Positions 25,999-33,564 of a stretch of DNA of 46,279 bases are shown here, one piece after another. The notes beneath the pieces were generated by a model, which saw only the letters and a list, made by a program, of their open reading frames with translations, searched no databases and was not told the DNA's origin. The DNA lies in NCBI GenBank assembly GCA_045126215.1, contig JBGVOD010000035.1:1-46279 (forward strand), read 5' to 3'. How positions within the stretch are numbered: position 1 is the first letter of the stretch; each line of letters starts with the position of its first letter. A program made the position numbers and the translations under genes. The stretch is from SVEL01 sp045126215 (lineage in GTDB: Bacteria; Bacillota; Clostridia; Lachnospirales; Lachnospiraceae).

Positions 25999-26011
25999 AC
26001 TATCACCACCA

Positions 26012-26710
26012 TTACCATTCAAGATCTTTTGCTGAAACTTTTTCTGTATTAACGTAATTCTTTCGAATCTCCCCATCTCTTAGTTTGATTACTCTGTCAG
26101 CCATATTCTTAATTGCATCATTATGTGTTACCATAATGATTGTGTTACCGTATTTTTTATTAACATCTTCAATAAGCTTAAGTATATCCTTTGAAGTATT
26201 ATAATCTAACGCTCCTGTTGGTTCATCACACAAAAGTATATCTGGATTCTTTACTAATGCCCTTCCTATAGATGTTCTCTGCTGCTGTCCTCCTGATAAC
26301 TGGTTTGGAAGCTTATGTCTATGTTCATACAATCCCAAGGTTTTAAGTAAATCATCTATTTCTAATGTACTACTGCCAAGATATGCACCAACCTCGATAT
26401 TTTCCTTTACACTAAGATTTGGTATCAAATTATACATCTGAAAAACATATCCCAAATGTTTTCTTCTGTATAATGTCAACTTCTTCTCATTCATATCTAC
26501 TGTCTTTTCACCATTGATTGAAACGTATCCACTATCTGCATCATCAATTCCTCCAATGATATTAAGAAGTGTAGATTTACCAGAGCCAGAAGGTCCAAGA
26601 AGTACACAAATCTCTCCCCTTTCTATTCCAAAATCTATCCCCTTTAGCACATCTGTTTTATTGTCACCTATACCGAAACTCTTCTTTAATTCTCTTACTT
26701 CCAAAAACAT
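26012..26710 (-). CDS. ABC transporter ATP-binding protein (LolD/MacB/SalX type)
   Basis: The 232-residue ATPase has Walker A GPSGSGKSTLLN, the Q-loop region GYVFQMYNLIPNLSVKENIE, the signature LSGGQQQRTSIGRALVKNPDI, Walker B LLCDEPTGALD and the H-loop MVTHND. This set is characteristic of ATPases paired with FtsX-type permeases, as here. A GGAAG site precedes the ATG. Its promoter (26768-26796) is followed by a 22-bp palindrome matching the operator of the arsR gene at 35.3 kb, so metal-responsive control is likely (inference). Confidence 0.93.
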   Translation of the reverse strand: MFLEVRELKKSFGIGDNKTDVLKGIDFGIERGEICVLLGPSGSGKSTLLNIIGGIDDADSGYVSINGEKTVDMNEKKLTLYRRKHLGYVFQMYNLIPNLSVKENIEVGAYLGSSTLEIDDLLKTLGLYEHRHKLPNQLSGGQQQRTSIGRALVKNPDILLCDEPTGALDYNTSKDILKLIEDVNKKYGNTIIMVTHNDAIKNMADRVIKLRDGEIRKNYVNTEKVSAKDLEW

Positions 26711-26739
26711 ATTGTTTACTTCCTTTCATAAAAATATTT

Positions 26740-26761
26740 CATATGAGCATATGTTCATATG
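26740..26761. promoter_or_regulatory. ArsR/SmtB-type operator in front of the FtsX-type ABC exporter
   Basis: CATATGAG-CATA-TGTTCATATG is a 22-bp near-perfect palindrome that begins 6 bp after the -10 hexamer and covers the likely transcription start. The arsR operator at 35241-35262 read on the minus strand is CATATGAG-TAAT-TGTTCATATG, identical except in the central four bases. Confidence 0.75.
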
Positions 26762-26767
26762 TTTATT

Positions 26768-26796
26768 ATAATAATTCCCAGAATGTATTTTGTCAA
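26768..26796 (-). promoter_or_regulatory. Promoter of the FtsX-type ABC operon
   Basis: Minus strand TTGACA (26796-26791), 17 bp, TATTAT (26773-26768). The ArsR-type operator lies 6 bp downstream. Confidence 0.7.
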
Positions 26797-26865
26797 CAAT
26801 AATTCAAAATACTATTCCAGGTCATTATTTTTCTAAATATATATCTAAATATCTTCCCACAAACT

Positions 26866-27021
26866 CTAATCATTTATTTTACCACAATGACTACCACATT
26901 TACTGCAATCACAACCACATTGCAAAGACTTCCCACTCTTTTTATCTAAAATCATTCTTCTTATTATCAATGAAACTATACAAAGCAAAATTGTTGCAAC
27001 AATTATTGTTCCTGCATTCAT
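26866..27021 (-). CDS. FeoB-associated Cys-rich membrane protein
   Basis: This 51-residue protein has one N-terminal membrane helix (AGTIIVATILLCIVSLIIRR), a short basic linker (DKKSGKS) and a C-terminal cysteine cluster CGCDCSKCGSHCG with five Cys and one His. This is the pattern of the small FeoB-associated Cys-rich proteins found beside feoB in Firmicutes, thought to help ferrous-iron uptake. GGAGG lies seven bases before ATG 27021. Its promoter -10 is buried in a DtxR-like box shared with the divergent dtxR-family gene. FeoAB itself is about 4 kb away, so this member is detached from its usual partner. Confidence 0.82.
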   Translation of the reverse strand: MNAGTIIVATILLCIVSLIIRRMILDKKSGKSLQCGCDCSKCGSHCGKIND

Positions 27022-27052
27022 TTTTATTCCTCCTTCTTTAACTCGATTATAC

Positions 27053-27070
27053 AGTTAGTATAATCTAACT
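27053..27070. promoter_or_regulatory. DtxR-family operator between the FeoB-associated gene and the repressor gene
   Basis: AGTTAGTATAATCTAACT is an inverted repeat with arms AGTTAG/CTAACT around TATAAT. It resembles the TTAG-N-CTAA layout of DtxR/IdeR boxes. It fully covers the -10 (27057-27062) of the minus-strand promoter and lies upstream of the repressor's own promoter. Confidence 0.65.
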
Positions 27071-27085
27071 CTTCTTAGATGTCAA
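27057..27085 (-). promoter_or_regulatory. Promoter of the FeoB-associated Cys-rich protein
   Basis: Minus strand TTGACA (27085-27080), 17 bp, TATACT (27062-27057). Confidence 0.75.
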
Positions 27086-27100
27086 TAACCTTTATGGTAA

Positions 27101-27129
27101 TTGAATTAACAAAAAATATGTGGTAAAAT
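27101..27129 (+). promoter_or_regulatory. Promoter of the DtxR-family repressor gene
   Basis: TTGAAT (27101-27106), 17 bp, TAAAAT (27124-27129), 40 bp before the start codon at 27170. Confidence 0.6.
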
Positions 27130-27169
27130 AAGCAAATTAGAATACATTTATTCGGAGAAGGGTTTTATT

Positions 27170-27544
27170 ATGACAAATACAGAATCAGCTGAAAACTATT
27201 TAGAAACAATCTTGATATTATCACAAAAATTACCAGTTGTACGTTCAGTGGACATTGCCAATGAATTAGGATTCAAAAAATCCAGTATAAGCGTAGCAAT
27301 GAAGAACCTCAAAACAAAAGACTACATATCTGTAACTGAACAGGGCTATATTTATCTTACGGATGATGGAAAAAACATTGCTAATATGGTATATGAACGC
27401 CATAGGATAATTTCTTCAATCCTTATCTCCCTTGGTGTTCCAGAAGACATTGCAACTGAAGACGCATGCCGTATTGAACACGTTATTAGTAAGGAAAGCT
27501 TTGACGCAATAAAAGAACATATTGCCAAGTTTGAAAAAAAGTAA
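27170..27544 (+). CDS. DtxR/MntR-family metal-dependent transcriptional repressor
   Basis: The 124-residue protein has the family winged helix (SAENYLETILILSQKLPVVRSVDIANELGFKKSSISVAMKNLKTKDYI, then a wing GYIYLTDDGKNIA) and the dimerisation/metal domain YERHRIISSILISLGVPEDIATEDACRIEHVIS. The conserved Glu, His, Cys and Glu positions are those of the metal sites. It lacks the C-terminal SH3-like domain, as in MntR and short Fe-dependent forms. GGAGAAGG lies before ATG 27170. The divergent FeoB-associated gene and the DtxR-like box between them point to ferrous iron as the signal, though manganese cannot be excluded from sequence. Confidence 0.9.
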   Translation: MTNTESAENYLETILILSQKLPVVRSVDIANELGFKKSSISVAMKNLKTKDYISVTEQGYIYLTDDGKNIANMVYERHRIISSILISLGVPEDIATEDACRIEHVISKESFDAIKEHIAKFEKK

Positions 27545-27556
27545 TCTAAAATCAAC

Positions 27557-27620
27557 AAGAGCTCTTAAAAGTTGTTTTAATTTACCAACAGCTTTTGAGA
27601 GCTCTTTTAATATTATATTA
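27557..27620. terminator. Bidirectional terminator between the DtxR-family gene and the serpin gene
   Basis: Arms of 20 nt at 27557-27576 and 27587-27606 (AAGAGCTCTTAAAAGTTGTT and AACAGCTTTTGAGAGCTCTT) pair fully with G-U allowed, around a 10-nt loop. AT-rich tracts flank it on both sides, and the genes converge here. Confidence 0.8.
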
Positions 27621-27622
27621 TT

Positions 27623-28999
27623 TTATAATTTTTCTACAATTCCAAAGAATATCGGAAGATTTGTACTATCATCAATAATCATATATATAAATGACCTGTC
27701 AAGATTTACTTCAAAAAAATCATTTTCTTCTATACATGCCGCATTCTCATCCATCTCAACTACCGTAACTGCTGCTGCTTTAGTTCCGCCTTCATCAACA
27801 TCTATATGTGTCTGATGTATTACATTTCCAATATATAAACCATTACAACTATCTGTGTACATTCCTGAAAAATCTGCTGCAGGGCAGAATGCCTGATTAA
27901 TTCCCATCTTTTTCATTGAATCTATCAGTTCAAACCTCGAATCAGAAGAATATTTTGGCATATCAATAAACACATCAGCTTCTATAGCTCCACCAAGCAT
28001 TTCAAGCAATTTTTCACCATCAAGAGAAGCTAAATATTCGTCAACAGAAACTCCATCATTTGGTCTTATTGCAACATATGAATATCCTTCTTTATATCTT
28101 TTTACAAATCCTGTAGACATATCATCTTTAATATATTTATCTGCATCACCGCTCATCATGTCTACTTTGACATTTTCACCATCGCTATTTTCAAAATCCT
28201 TTTGCGCTGTATACGCAGTTTCAAACTCCTCTTTCCATGAAGCTTCAAATGCAATCGCATTTATCAAAACCATTTTACATGATTCGTCAATCTCATCAAT
28301 AACATCGTTAATCATATCATTTGTTTTGTCACTAATCCAATTATTTATATCGTCCTTGGTGTTTTTTGTAAATGGAGTTCCATATAGTTCACATCTATAC
28401 AAATTAGATACATTATTGAAATAATCATCGTTAAATTTTATTCCACTGTCTGTATCAAACCATATAGAATTTGCCTTACTAAAAGTAACATCTTTATACG
28501 ATTTAAGACCATTTGTATATACACTCAGACATTTCTGTCCATTTTCACCACCTAAAGTTCCATATAAAAAACTATCAATTTCCTCCTTTGTATTTTCCCT
28601 TGCTCCAAGAGATGTCATCCCCATTGCAACAGCAATGGAATATGGTGAAATCATAGCATTAATTTTGTCACCATCCGGTATATTCTCATCTTTTCTTATT
28701 GTATTATATAATTCCAATGTATAATCAATGTAATGCTTCTTATATTCGCTATATACACTCTCAACATCATCTTCTGAAACATATTCTGAATCATCAAGAT
28801 TTTTCAAATGTTCCTCATTCAAAACTTTTAAATTGCTTTTGACAATGTCTTTTTCGTCATTGATGGCAGTTTCTCTTTCTGAATCCGTTCCACATGCTAC
28901 AATTCCTATAGATACAGTAAAAGTCAACATAGCAGCCAAGGTTCTCTTGAAAATTTTTTTGTTTATTAATTTAGTTTTTATTTTATTATCTTTATTCAT
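27623..28999 (-). CDS. Lipoprotein serpin (serine protease inhibitor)
   Basis: The 458-residue protein starts with a lipoprotein signal (basic KIKTKLINKKIFKR, hydrophobic LAAMLTFTVSIGIVAC, predicted lipidated Cys36). After a linker comes the serpin fold: MISPYSIAVAMGMTSLGA, SIWFDTDSGIKFNDDY, MVLINAIAFEASWKEEF, and the hinge DEGGTKAAAVTVV of the reactive loop, then FIYMIIDDSTNLPIFFGIV. The alanine-rich hinge suggests an inhibitory serpin. The loop after the hinge (EMDENAACIEENDFF) is several residues longer than in alpha-1-antitrypsin and has no Arg/Lys near P1. I start at ATG 28999, since GGAG spaces correctly from it. It is the third gene of the sigma/anti-sigma operon. Confidence 0.9.
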   Translation of the reverse strand: MNKDNKIKTKLINKKIFKRTLAAMLTFTVSIGIVACGTDSERETAINDEKDIVKSNLKVLNEEHLKNLDDSEYVSEDDVESVYSEYKKHYIDYTLELYNTIRKDENIPDGDKINAMISPYSIAVAMGMTSLGARENTKEEIDSFLYGTLGGENGQKCLSVYTNGLKSYKDVTFSKANSIWFDTDSGIKFNDDYFNNVSNLYRCELYGTPFTKNTKDDINNWISDKTNDMINDVIDEIDESCKMVLINAIAFEASWKEEFETAYTAQKDFENSDGENVKVDMMSGDADKYIKDDMSTGFVKRYKEGYSYVAIRPNDGVSVDEYLASLDGEKLLEMLGGAIEADVFIDMPKYSSDSRFELIDSMKKMGINQAFCPAADFSGMYTDSCNGLYIGNVIHQTHIDVDEGGTKAAAVTVVEMDENAACIEENDFFEVNLDRSFIYMIIDDSTNLPIFFGIVEKL

Positions 29000-29016
29000 A
29001 TTTATCTCCATTTCTA

Positions 29017-29820
29017 CTAATGAGCCAGTACTATATCCCTGATTTCATTTGCTGTTTCATTAAGTGGTAATCTATTTGTATCCCCTTCTGAACTAATCAG
29101 AACTATTTCTTCTGTTAATTTTCCATTATTTTCGCATCTTTTTACAACATATATGCTTCTTTGTCCCATATCAAATGCGTGTTGTTCACTTTCATATTTC
29201 AAATCAATATCTACATTTTTGATTAGCTCCTGCAATTTATTAATATCTTTTTTCTGGTATTCTTTAATATAATCATCACAAGAAACTATATACTTTTTCA
29301 GATTATCATATATCTGATATTCAGATGTCATCTCCTCCATATCAGAAAAATCAAATAAGAATTTATTGCCAAAATTATCTATACAATATCCGGTAAGTAC
29401 ATATCCCTCCGCATAATTACTGTATGCTTCAAATAAGATAATTTCTTTCTGTCTTGTAGTTTCTTCACAATTATTTGAATTATCAAATACATCTTCCTCC
29501 AATGATTCTTCTTTATCAACATCATTAACAATATTGTTCATCTCGTTACTATAGCTGTCCTCTGTAACATTATCTTTTATTTCAGTTGGAGTCTGATGCA
29601 AGGATGACCTTCTTATTACGACTACCCCTATTGTAATAACAAGCACAATAGGTATAATGGCAGCCATACATTTTGTAAGTATTATAATATTGTTTTTTCT
29701 TCTTTTACTCTTTGCGATGGCTTTTTCTACATATTCATCACTTTCAACAATATATTTTGGATCAATATCTCCAAAGGCATCAATTATCTTATCGATGTCA
29801 TCTCTTTCTTCACTACCCAT
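29017..29820 (-). CDS. Single-pass membrane protein, probable anti-sigma factor
   Basis: The 267-residue protein has an acidic cytoplasmic N-terminus of about 45 residues (EERDDIDKIIDAFGDIDPKYIVESDEYVEKAIAKSKRRK), one membrane helix (about 46-68: IIILTKCMAAIIPIVLVITIGVVVI) and an extracytoplasmic domain of about 190 residues that I do not recognise. Its start overlaps the end of the ECF sigma gene by 8 bp, the usual arrangement for a sigma factor and its anti-sigma. The anti-sigma role rests on topology and position; I see no canonical zinc-binding HxxxCxxC motif. The serpin gene follows 17 bp later. Confidence 0.72.
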   Translation of the reverse strand: MGSEERDDIDKIIDAFGDIDPKYIVESDEYVEKAIAKSKRRKNNIIILTKCMAAIIPIVLVITIGVVVIRRSSLHQTPTEIKDNVTEDSYSNEMNNIVNDVDKEESLEEDVFDNSNNCEETTRQKEIILFEAYSNYAEGYVLTGYCIDNFGNKFLFDFSDMEEMTSEYQIYDNLKKYIVSCDDYIKEYQKKDINKLQELIKNVDIDLKYESEQHAFDMGQRSIYVVKRCENNGKLTEEIVLISSEGDTNRLPLNETANEIRDIVLAH

Positions 29821-30379
29821 ATATAAAACCTTCTTTCACAAGATGCTTTTTCAATTCTTTTCTCACTCTAAACAAAACAGACTTCACACAGCTCTCTGTG
29901 ATACCATATTTTTTTGATATATCTTTTATACTTTCCATATAAAAATATCTTCTGACAAATATAACTCTGTACTCTGCCTTTGTTTTTTCAAGAAACTGAT
30001 TGATTGCATTTGAAAGCTCTTTATGTTCAAGTTTCTTCTCCGGTGTATCTTTACAAACACACTCTACCATTTCATCAAATATTAACTCTATTTCACCATC
30101 ACCTCTCATCTTCGCATGCATCCTTCTATACCTGTCTATTGCAAGATTCCTTGTAATTGCACCTAAGAACCCCTTAAATATACTTGGTCGTTCATCAGGT
30201 ATTGAATTCCATGTTTTCATCCATGTATCATTGAGACATTCTTCAACATCTTCATTGCTTTTTAATATATTAAAAGCTATGGTATTACAATAATGTCCAT
30301 ATTTTTCACTTGTATATTGAATAGCCGTTTCATTTCTATCCCAATACAGGTCAATTATTTTGGAATCTTCCACGCTCAT
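29813..30379 (-). CDS. ECF-type RNA polymerase sigma factor
   Basis: The 188-residue protein has region 2 (DLYWDRNETAIQYTSEKYGHYCNTIAFNILKSNEDVEECLNDTWMKTWNSIP, then FKGFLGAITRNLAIDRYRR) and region 4 (YRVIFVRRYFYMESIKDISKKYGITESCVKSVLFRVRKELKKHL), with a linker between. It would direct RNA polymerase to a small stress regulon that probably includes its own operon with the anti-sigma and serpin genes. GGAGGA precedes ATG 30379. A palindrome with arms at 30403-30420 and 30423-30441 lies immediately upstream. Confidence 0.93.
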   Translation of the reverse strand: MSVEDSKIIDLYWDRNETAIQYTSEKYGHYCNTIAFNILKSNEDVEECLNDTWMKTWNSIPDERPSIFKGFLGAITRNLAIDRYRRMHAKMRGDGEIELIFDEMVECVCKDTPEKKLEHKELSNAINQFLEKTKAEYRVIFVRRYFYMESIKDISKKYGITESCVKSVLFRVRKELKKHLVKEGFIYG

Positions 30380-30402
30380 TTTCCTCCTTCTAATTTTATT
30401 AA

Positions 30403-30441
30403 ACTCCTATTATACACAGATTTCTGTGTAATAATAGGAGT
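30403..30441. repeat. 18-bp inverted repeat directly upstream of the ECF sigma gene
   Basis: ACTCCTATTATACACAGA (30403-30420) is complementary to TCTGTGTAATAATAGGAGT (30423-30441) with a single unpaired base, around a 2-nt loop. No T tract follows on either strand, so it is not a standard terminator. On the minus strand its proximal arm contains TATAAT, so it could overlap the promoter as an operator. Confidence 0.75.
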
Positions 30442-30507
30442 ATCAAGTGCTTTCATATATATAGACGCAAACAATTTTGATTGGTTGCATTTTTTATAAA
30501 AAAAAAT

Positions 30508-31041
30508 CTATAATTTCACCAATGTTATTTCATGTCCCATTGCAGGAATTATCTTTTCAACAAGATCCTTTGTTTTTATCTTTAGGCTGGATGTGTTTAT
30601 ACATGGATGGCATCCTATATATTCATCCGTCAAAACATCCTCATCTATCAGCAGAGTAACTGCCTTATCTTTGTCATTCATCAGACCTAATACACTTACA
30701 GAACCGGGTGTAATGTCAAGGTATTTTTCCATATACTCAGCTGGTGCAAAAGAAAGCCTTGCACTATTTATCTGATGTGAAAGCTCTTTTGTAACAAATT
30801 TTTTATATCCCGGTATCATCAGAAGATAAAACTTTGTCTTCTGGGTATTACAAAGAAATAAATTTTTACAGACCATACAAGAGAGTAATTCGTCAATTTC
30901 CTTACATGCCTCCATTGTATTGGCTTCCTCGTGATCCACTCTTTCATATTCTATATTAAGTCTATCTAGTAAATCATACGTTCTTATTTCCTTATCTAAT
31001 CTATTATCTATATTCTCCGGTCTTCCCTTTACAAGTTTCAT
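30508..31041 (-). CDS. Prolyl-tRNA editing protein, YbaK/ProX (PrdX) type
   Basis: The 177-residue protein is a free-standing aminoacyl-tRNA deacylase that probably hydrolyses Ala-tRNA-Pro. It shows the family blocks RLNIEYERVDHEEANTMEACKEID, KNLFLCNTQKTKFYLLMIPGYKKF (with the conserved substrate lysine), RLSFAPAEYMEKYLDITPGSVSVLGLMND and a C-terminal FHPxxN-like GCHPCINTSSLKIKTKDL. Length fits the PrdX group. It starts 12 bp after the FeoAB stop on the same strand and may be carried on that transcript, though the functional link is not obvious. Confidence 0.88.
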   Translation of the reverse strand: MKLVKGRPENIDNRLDKEIRTYDLLDRLNIEYERVDHEEANTMEACKEIDELLSCMVCKNLFLCNTQKTKFYLLMIPGYKKFVTKELSHQINSARLSFAPAEYMEKYLDITPGSVSVLGLMNDKDKAVTLLIDEDVLTDEYIGCHPCINTSSLKIKTKDLVEKIIPAMGHEITLVKL

Positions 31042-31053
31042 ATGTTCTTTCTC

Positions 31054-33435
31054 CTAAAAAATACTACCTATTGAATATATCACAAAGGACGCAAGCCATG
31101 CAACAGCACACTGGAATGCCACCATAAATAATGCCATTTTGCCTCCAAGTTCCCTCTTTACAGATGCTATTGCAGCAATACAAGGTGTATATAACAGACA
31201 AAATACCAATAAACTAAGCGCAATTAACGGTGAAATCGCAGCAACAAGCATCTCAGTTGTACCAAATAAAATATTCAATGTAGATACAACGCTCTCTTTT
31301 GCCATAAAACCTGTAATAAGAGCAGTAGAAAATCTCCAGTCGCCAAAACCAAGTGGTGCAAATATTGGTGAAATCACTCCCGCTATTTCTGCTAAAATAC
31401 TTTCTTTCGAATCTTCAACAACATTCAATCTGATATCAAATGTCTGCAGGAACCATATCACTATTGTAGCAATAAAAATAACTGTAAAGGCTCTTTGTAG
31501 AAAATCCTTTGCTTTATCCCAAAGAAGTCTTAATACATTCTTCATTCCCGGCATTCTGTAGTTTGGAAGCTCCATAACAAACGGCATAGCTTCTCCTTTA
31601 AAACGTACCTTTCTCATAATCAAGGCTGTTAATATTCCAACTAAAATACCTGTAAAATACAGTAATACCATTACAAGTCCAGCATATTTTCCAAAGAAAG
31701 CAGCACTGAGAAAAGCATATATTGGTAGCTTTGCAGAACAACTCATAAACGGAGTTAATAGAATTGTCATCTTACGGTCTCTTTCAGATGGCAATGTTCT
31801 ACTTGCCATAACACCCGGTACGGTACATCCAAATCCAATCAGCATTGGTACAATACTTCTTCCCGAAAGACCTATTTTTCTAAGCATTTTATCCATAACA
31901 AAAGCTACTCTTGCCATATATCCACTATCTTCAAGTATCGATAAAAAGAAGAATAATGTAATTATTGTTGGCATAAAGCTTAATACACTTCCAACACCAT
32001 TAAATATTCCATCCACAATAAGCGATTGCAGAACTTCATTTACCTTTGCAGCCTCCATTGTTTTCGAAACAAAGCCAGTAAAGGAATCAATTCCAAACTC
32101 TAGTATATCCGACAGAAAAGCTCCAATTACGTTAAATGTAAGCAAAAATACTGCTGCCATTATAGCGATAAAAGAAGGAATTGCTGTATACTTACCTGTA
32201 AGAATTTTATCTATTTTTGTACTTCTGATATGCTCTTTACTCTCTTTTGGCTTAACAACTGTACTGTTACATATTTTATTAATAAATGAAAATCTCATAT
32301 CTGCAATGGCAGCAGCCCTATCGAGATTTCTTTCCTTTTCCATCTGAAGAATTATGTGTTCCAGTGTTTCTCTTTCATTCTGGTCAAGTTCAAGCTTCTC
32401 AAGAATAAGTGAATCACCTTCTGCTAACTTAGCCGCTGCAAATCTCACAGGAATATTCTTTTCCTTTGTATGATTTTCAATTAAATGCATTATACTATGT
32501 AAACATCTATGTACTGCACCACCATTATCACTTTCTTCACAGAAATCCTGTCTGCCAGGCTTTTCCTGGTATTTTGTTACGTGAAGTGCATGATCTATCA
32601 ACTCATTAATTCCTTCATTTTTCGCTGCCGATATAGGAACTACAGGTATTCCAAGTCTCTCTTCCAATTCATTTACTCTGATTGCTCCACCATTCTCACG
32701 AACTTCATCCATCATATTAAGTGCAAGAACCATTGGAATATCAAGCTCCAATAGCTGCATTGTAAGATAAAGATTTCTCTCAATATTTGTTGCATCTACA
32801 ATATTAATAATTCCTTTTGGCCTATTTTCAAGTATAAACTCTCTCGTGACAATCTCTTCACTTGTATATGGCGACATAGAATATATTCCCGGCAAATCAG
32901 TAACAAGTGTATTACTATGTCCTCTTATTACACCGTCTTTTCTATCAACTGTAACTCCCGGAAAATTACCAACATGCTGATTTGAACCTGTTAACTGATT
33001 AAACAATGTTGTTTTTCCGCAGTTCTGATTTCCTGCAAGTGCAAATGTTAATGTTTCATTTTCCGGTAACGGATTTTCATCTTCCTTTTTGTGATATTTT
33101 CCTCCCTCACCAAGTCCAGGATGACATGTATGATATTGATAATTTATATGATTCTTATCATCTATTTCTTTCTTTAGATTATCAAGTTCCTTCTCATTTT
33201 CTTTCTTAACTACTAAAATTTTCTCTGCATCAGCTAACCTTAATGTTAGTTCATAACCATGTATCCTAATCTCTACAGGATCCCCCATGGGTGCGTACTT
33301 TATTACCGTAATATCTACTCCCGGAATAATCCCCATATCGAGTAAATGCTGACGCAATGCTCCCTCCCCACCAACAGAAATAACAGTACATGTATTTCCT
33401 ATTTCTAAATCTTTAAGCGTGATTTCTCCTGTCAT
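31054..33435 (-). CDS. feoB: Ferrous iron transporter with fused FeoA and FeoB domains
   Basis: The 793-residue protein has an N-terminal FeoA SH3-like domain (about 1-76: LKDLEIGNTCTVISVGGEGALRQHLLDMGIIPG). A His-containing linker (about 90-120) is followed by the FeoB G-protein domain: G1 GNQNCGKT (135-142), GNFPGVTVDRKDG, DLPGIYSMSPYTSEE, LNMMDE and SAAKNEG. The membrane domain carries Gate motifs around SGYMARVAFVMDK and MSCSAKLPIYAF. It imports Fe(II). FeoA-FeoB fusions are known in some Firmicutes. The ribosome binding site (GCTGG) is weak. The promoter candidate at 33528-33555 contains a loose TTA-N8-TAG element that may bind the DtxR-family repressor. Confidence 0.95.
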   Translation of the reverse strand: MTGEITLKDLEIGNTCTVISVGGEGALRQHLLDMGIIPGVDITVIKYAPMGDPVEIRIHGYELTLRLADAEKILVVKKENEKELDNLKKEIDDKNHINYQYHTCHPGLGEGGKYHKKEDENPLPENETLTFALAGNQNCGKTTLFNQLTGSNQHVGNFPGVTVDRKDGVIRGHSNTLVTDLPGIYSMSPYTSEEIVTREFILENRPKGIINIVDATNIERNLYLTMQLLELDIPMVLALNMMDEVRENGGAIRVNELEERLGIPVVPISAAKNEGINELIDHALHVTKYQEKPGRQDFCEESDNGGAVHRCLHSIMHLIENHTKEKNIPVRFAAAKLAEGDSLILEKLELDQNERETLEHIILQMEKERNLDRAAAIADMRFSFINKICNSTVVKPKESKEHIRSTKIDKILTGKYTAIPSFIAIMAAVFLLTFNVIGAFLSDILEFGIDSFTGFVSKTMEAAKVNEVLQSLIVDGIFNGVGSVLSFMPTIITLFFFLSILEDSGYMARVAFVMDKMLRKIGLSGRSIVPMLIGFGCTVPGVMASRTLPSERDRKMTILLTPFMSCSAKLPIYAFLSAAFFGKYAGLVMVLLYFTGILVGILTALIMRKVRFKGEAMPFVMELPNYRMPGMKNVLRLLWDKAKDFLQRAFTVIFIATIVIWFLQTFDIRLNVVEDSKESILAEIAGVISPIFAPLGFGDWRFSTALITGFMAKESVVSTLNILFGTTEMLVAAISPLIALSLLVFCLLYTPCIAAIASVKRELGGKMALFMVAFQCAVAWLASFVIYSIGSIF

Positions 33436-33494
33436 ATTTACCAGCTTTCTATATATTATTTAATATATCTTAAAATCTGTGTCCCATAGAATTG

Positions 33495-33512
33495 GTCGAG
33501 AGTGTTCTCGGC
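33495..33512. other. Small hairpin in the feoAB leader
   Basis: GTCGAGA (33495-33501), loop GTGT, TCTCGGC (33506-33512): a 7-bp stem with one G-T pair. It lies between the promoter candidate and the start codon and has no T tract, so it is not a terminator. Function unknown. Confidence 0.4.
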
Positions 33513-33527
33513 TATTTTCATACAATT

Positions 33528-33555
33528 ATTTTACACTAATTATAATTAATATCAA
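33528..33555 (-). promoter_or_regulatory. Candidate feoAB promoter
   Basis: Minus strand TTGATA (33555-33550), 16 bp, TAAAAT (33533-33528). The spacer holds the imperfect palindrome ATTAATTATAATTAGT, a weak match to the DtxR-type box at 27053-27070. Confidence 0.5.
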
Positions 33556-33564
33556 CTAACTTTT

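Noticed and set aside
31054..33435. Fusion artefact joining feoA and feoB
   Set aside because: FeoA-FeoB fusions are known, the linker is in frame and both domains are complete.
33495..33512. Terminator between the S8 protease and feoAB
   Set aside because: The stem is only 7 bp and no T tract follows on the minus strand.
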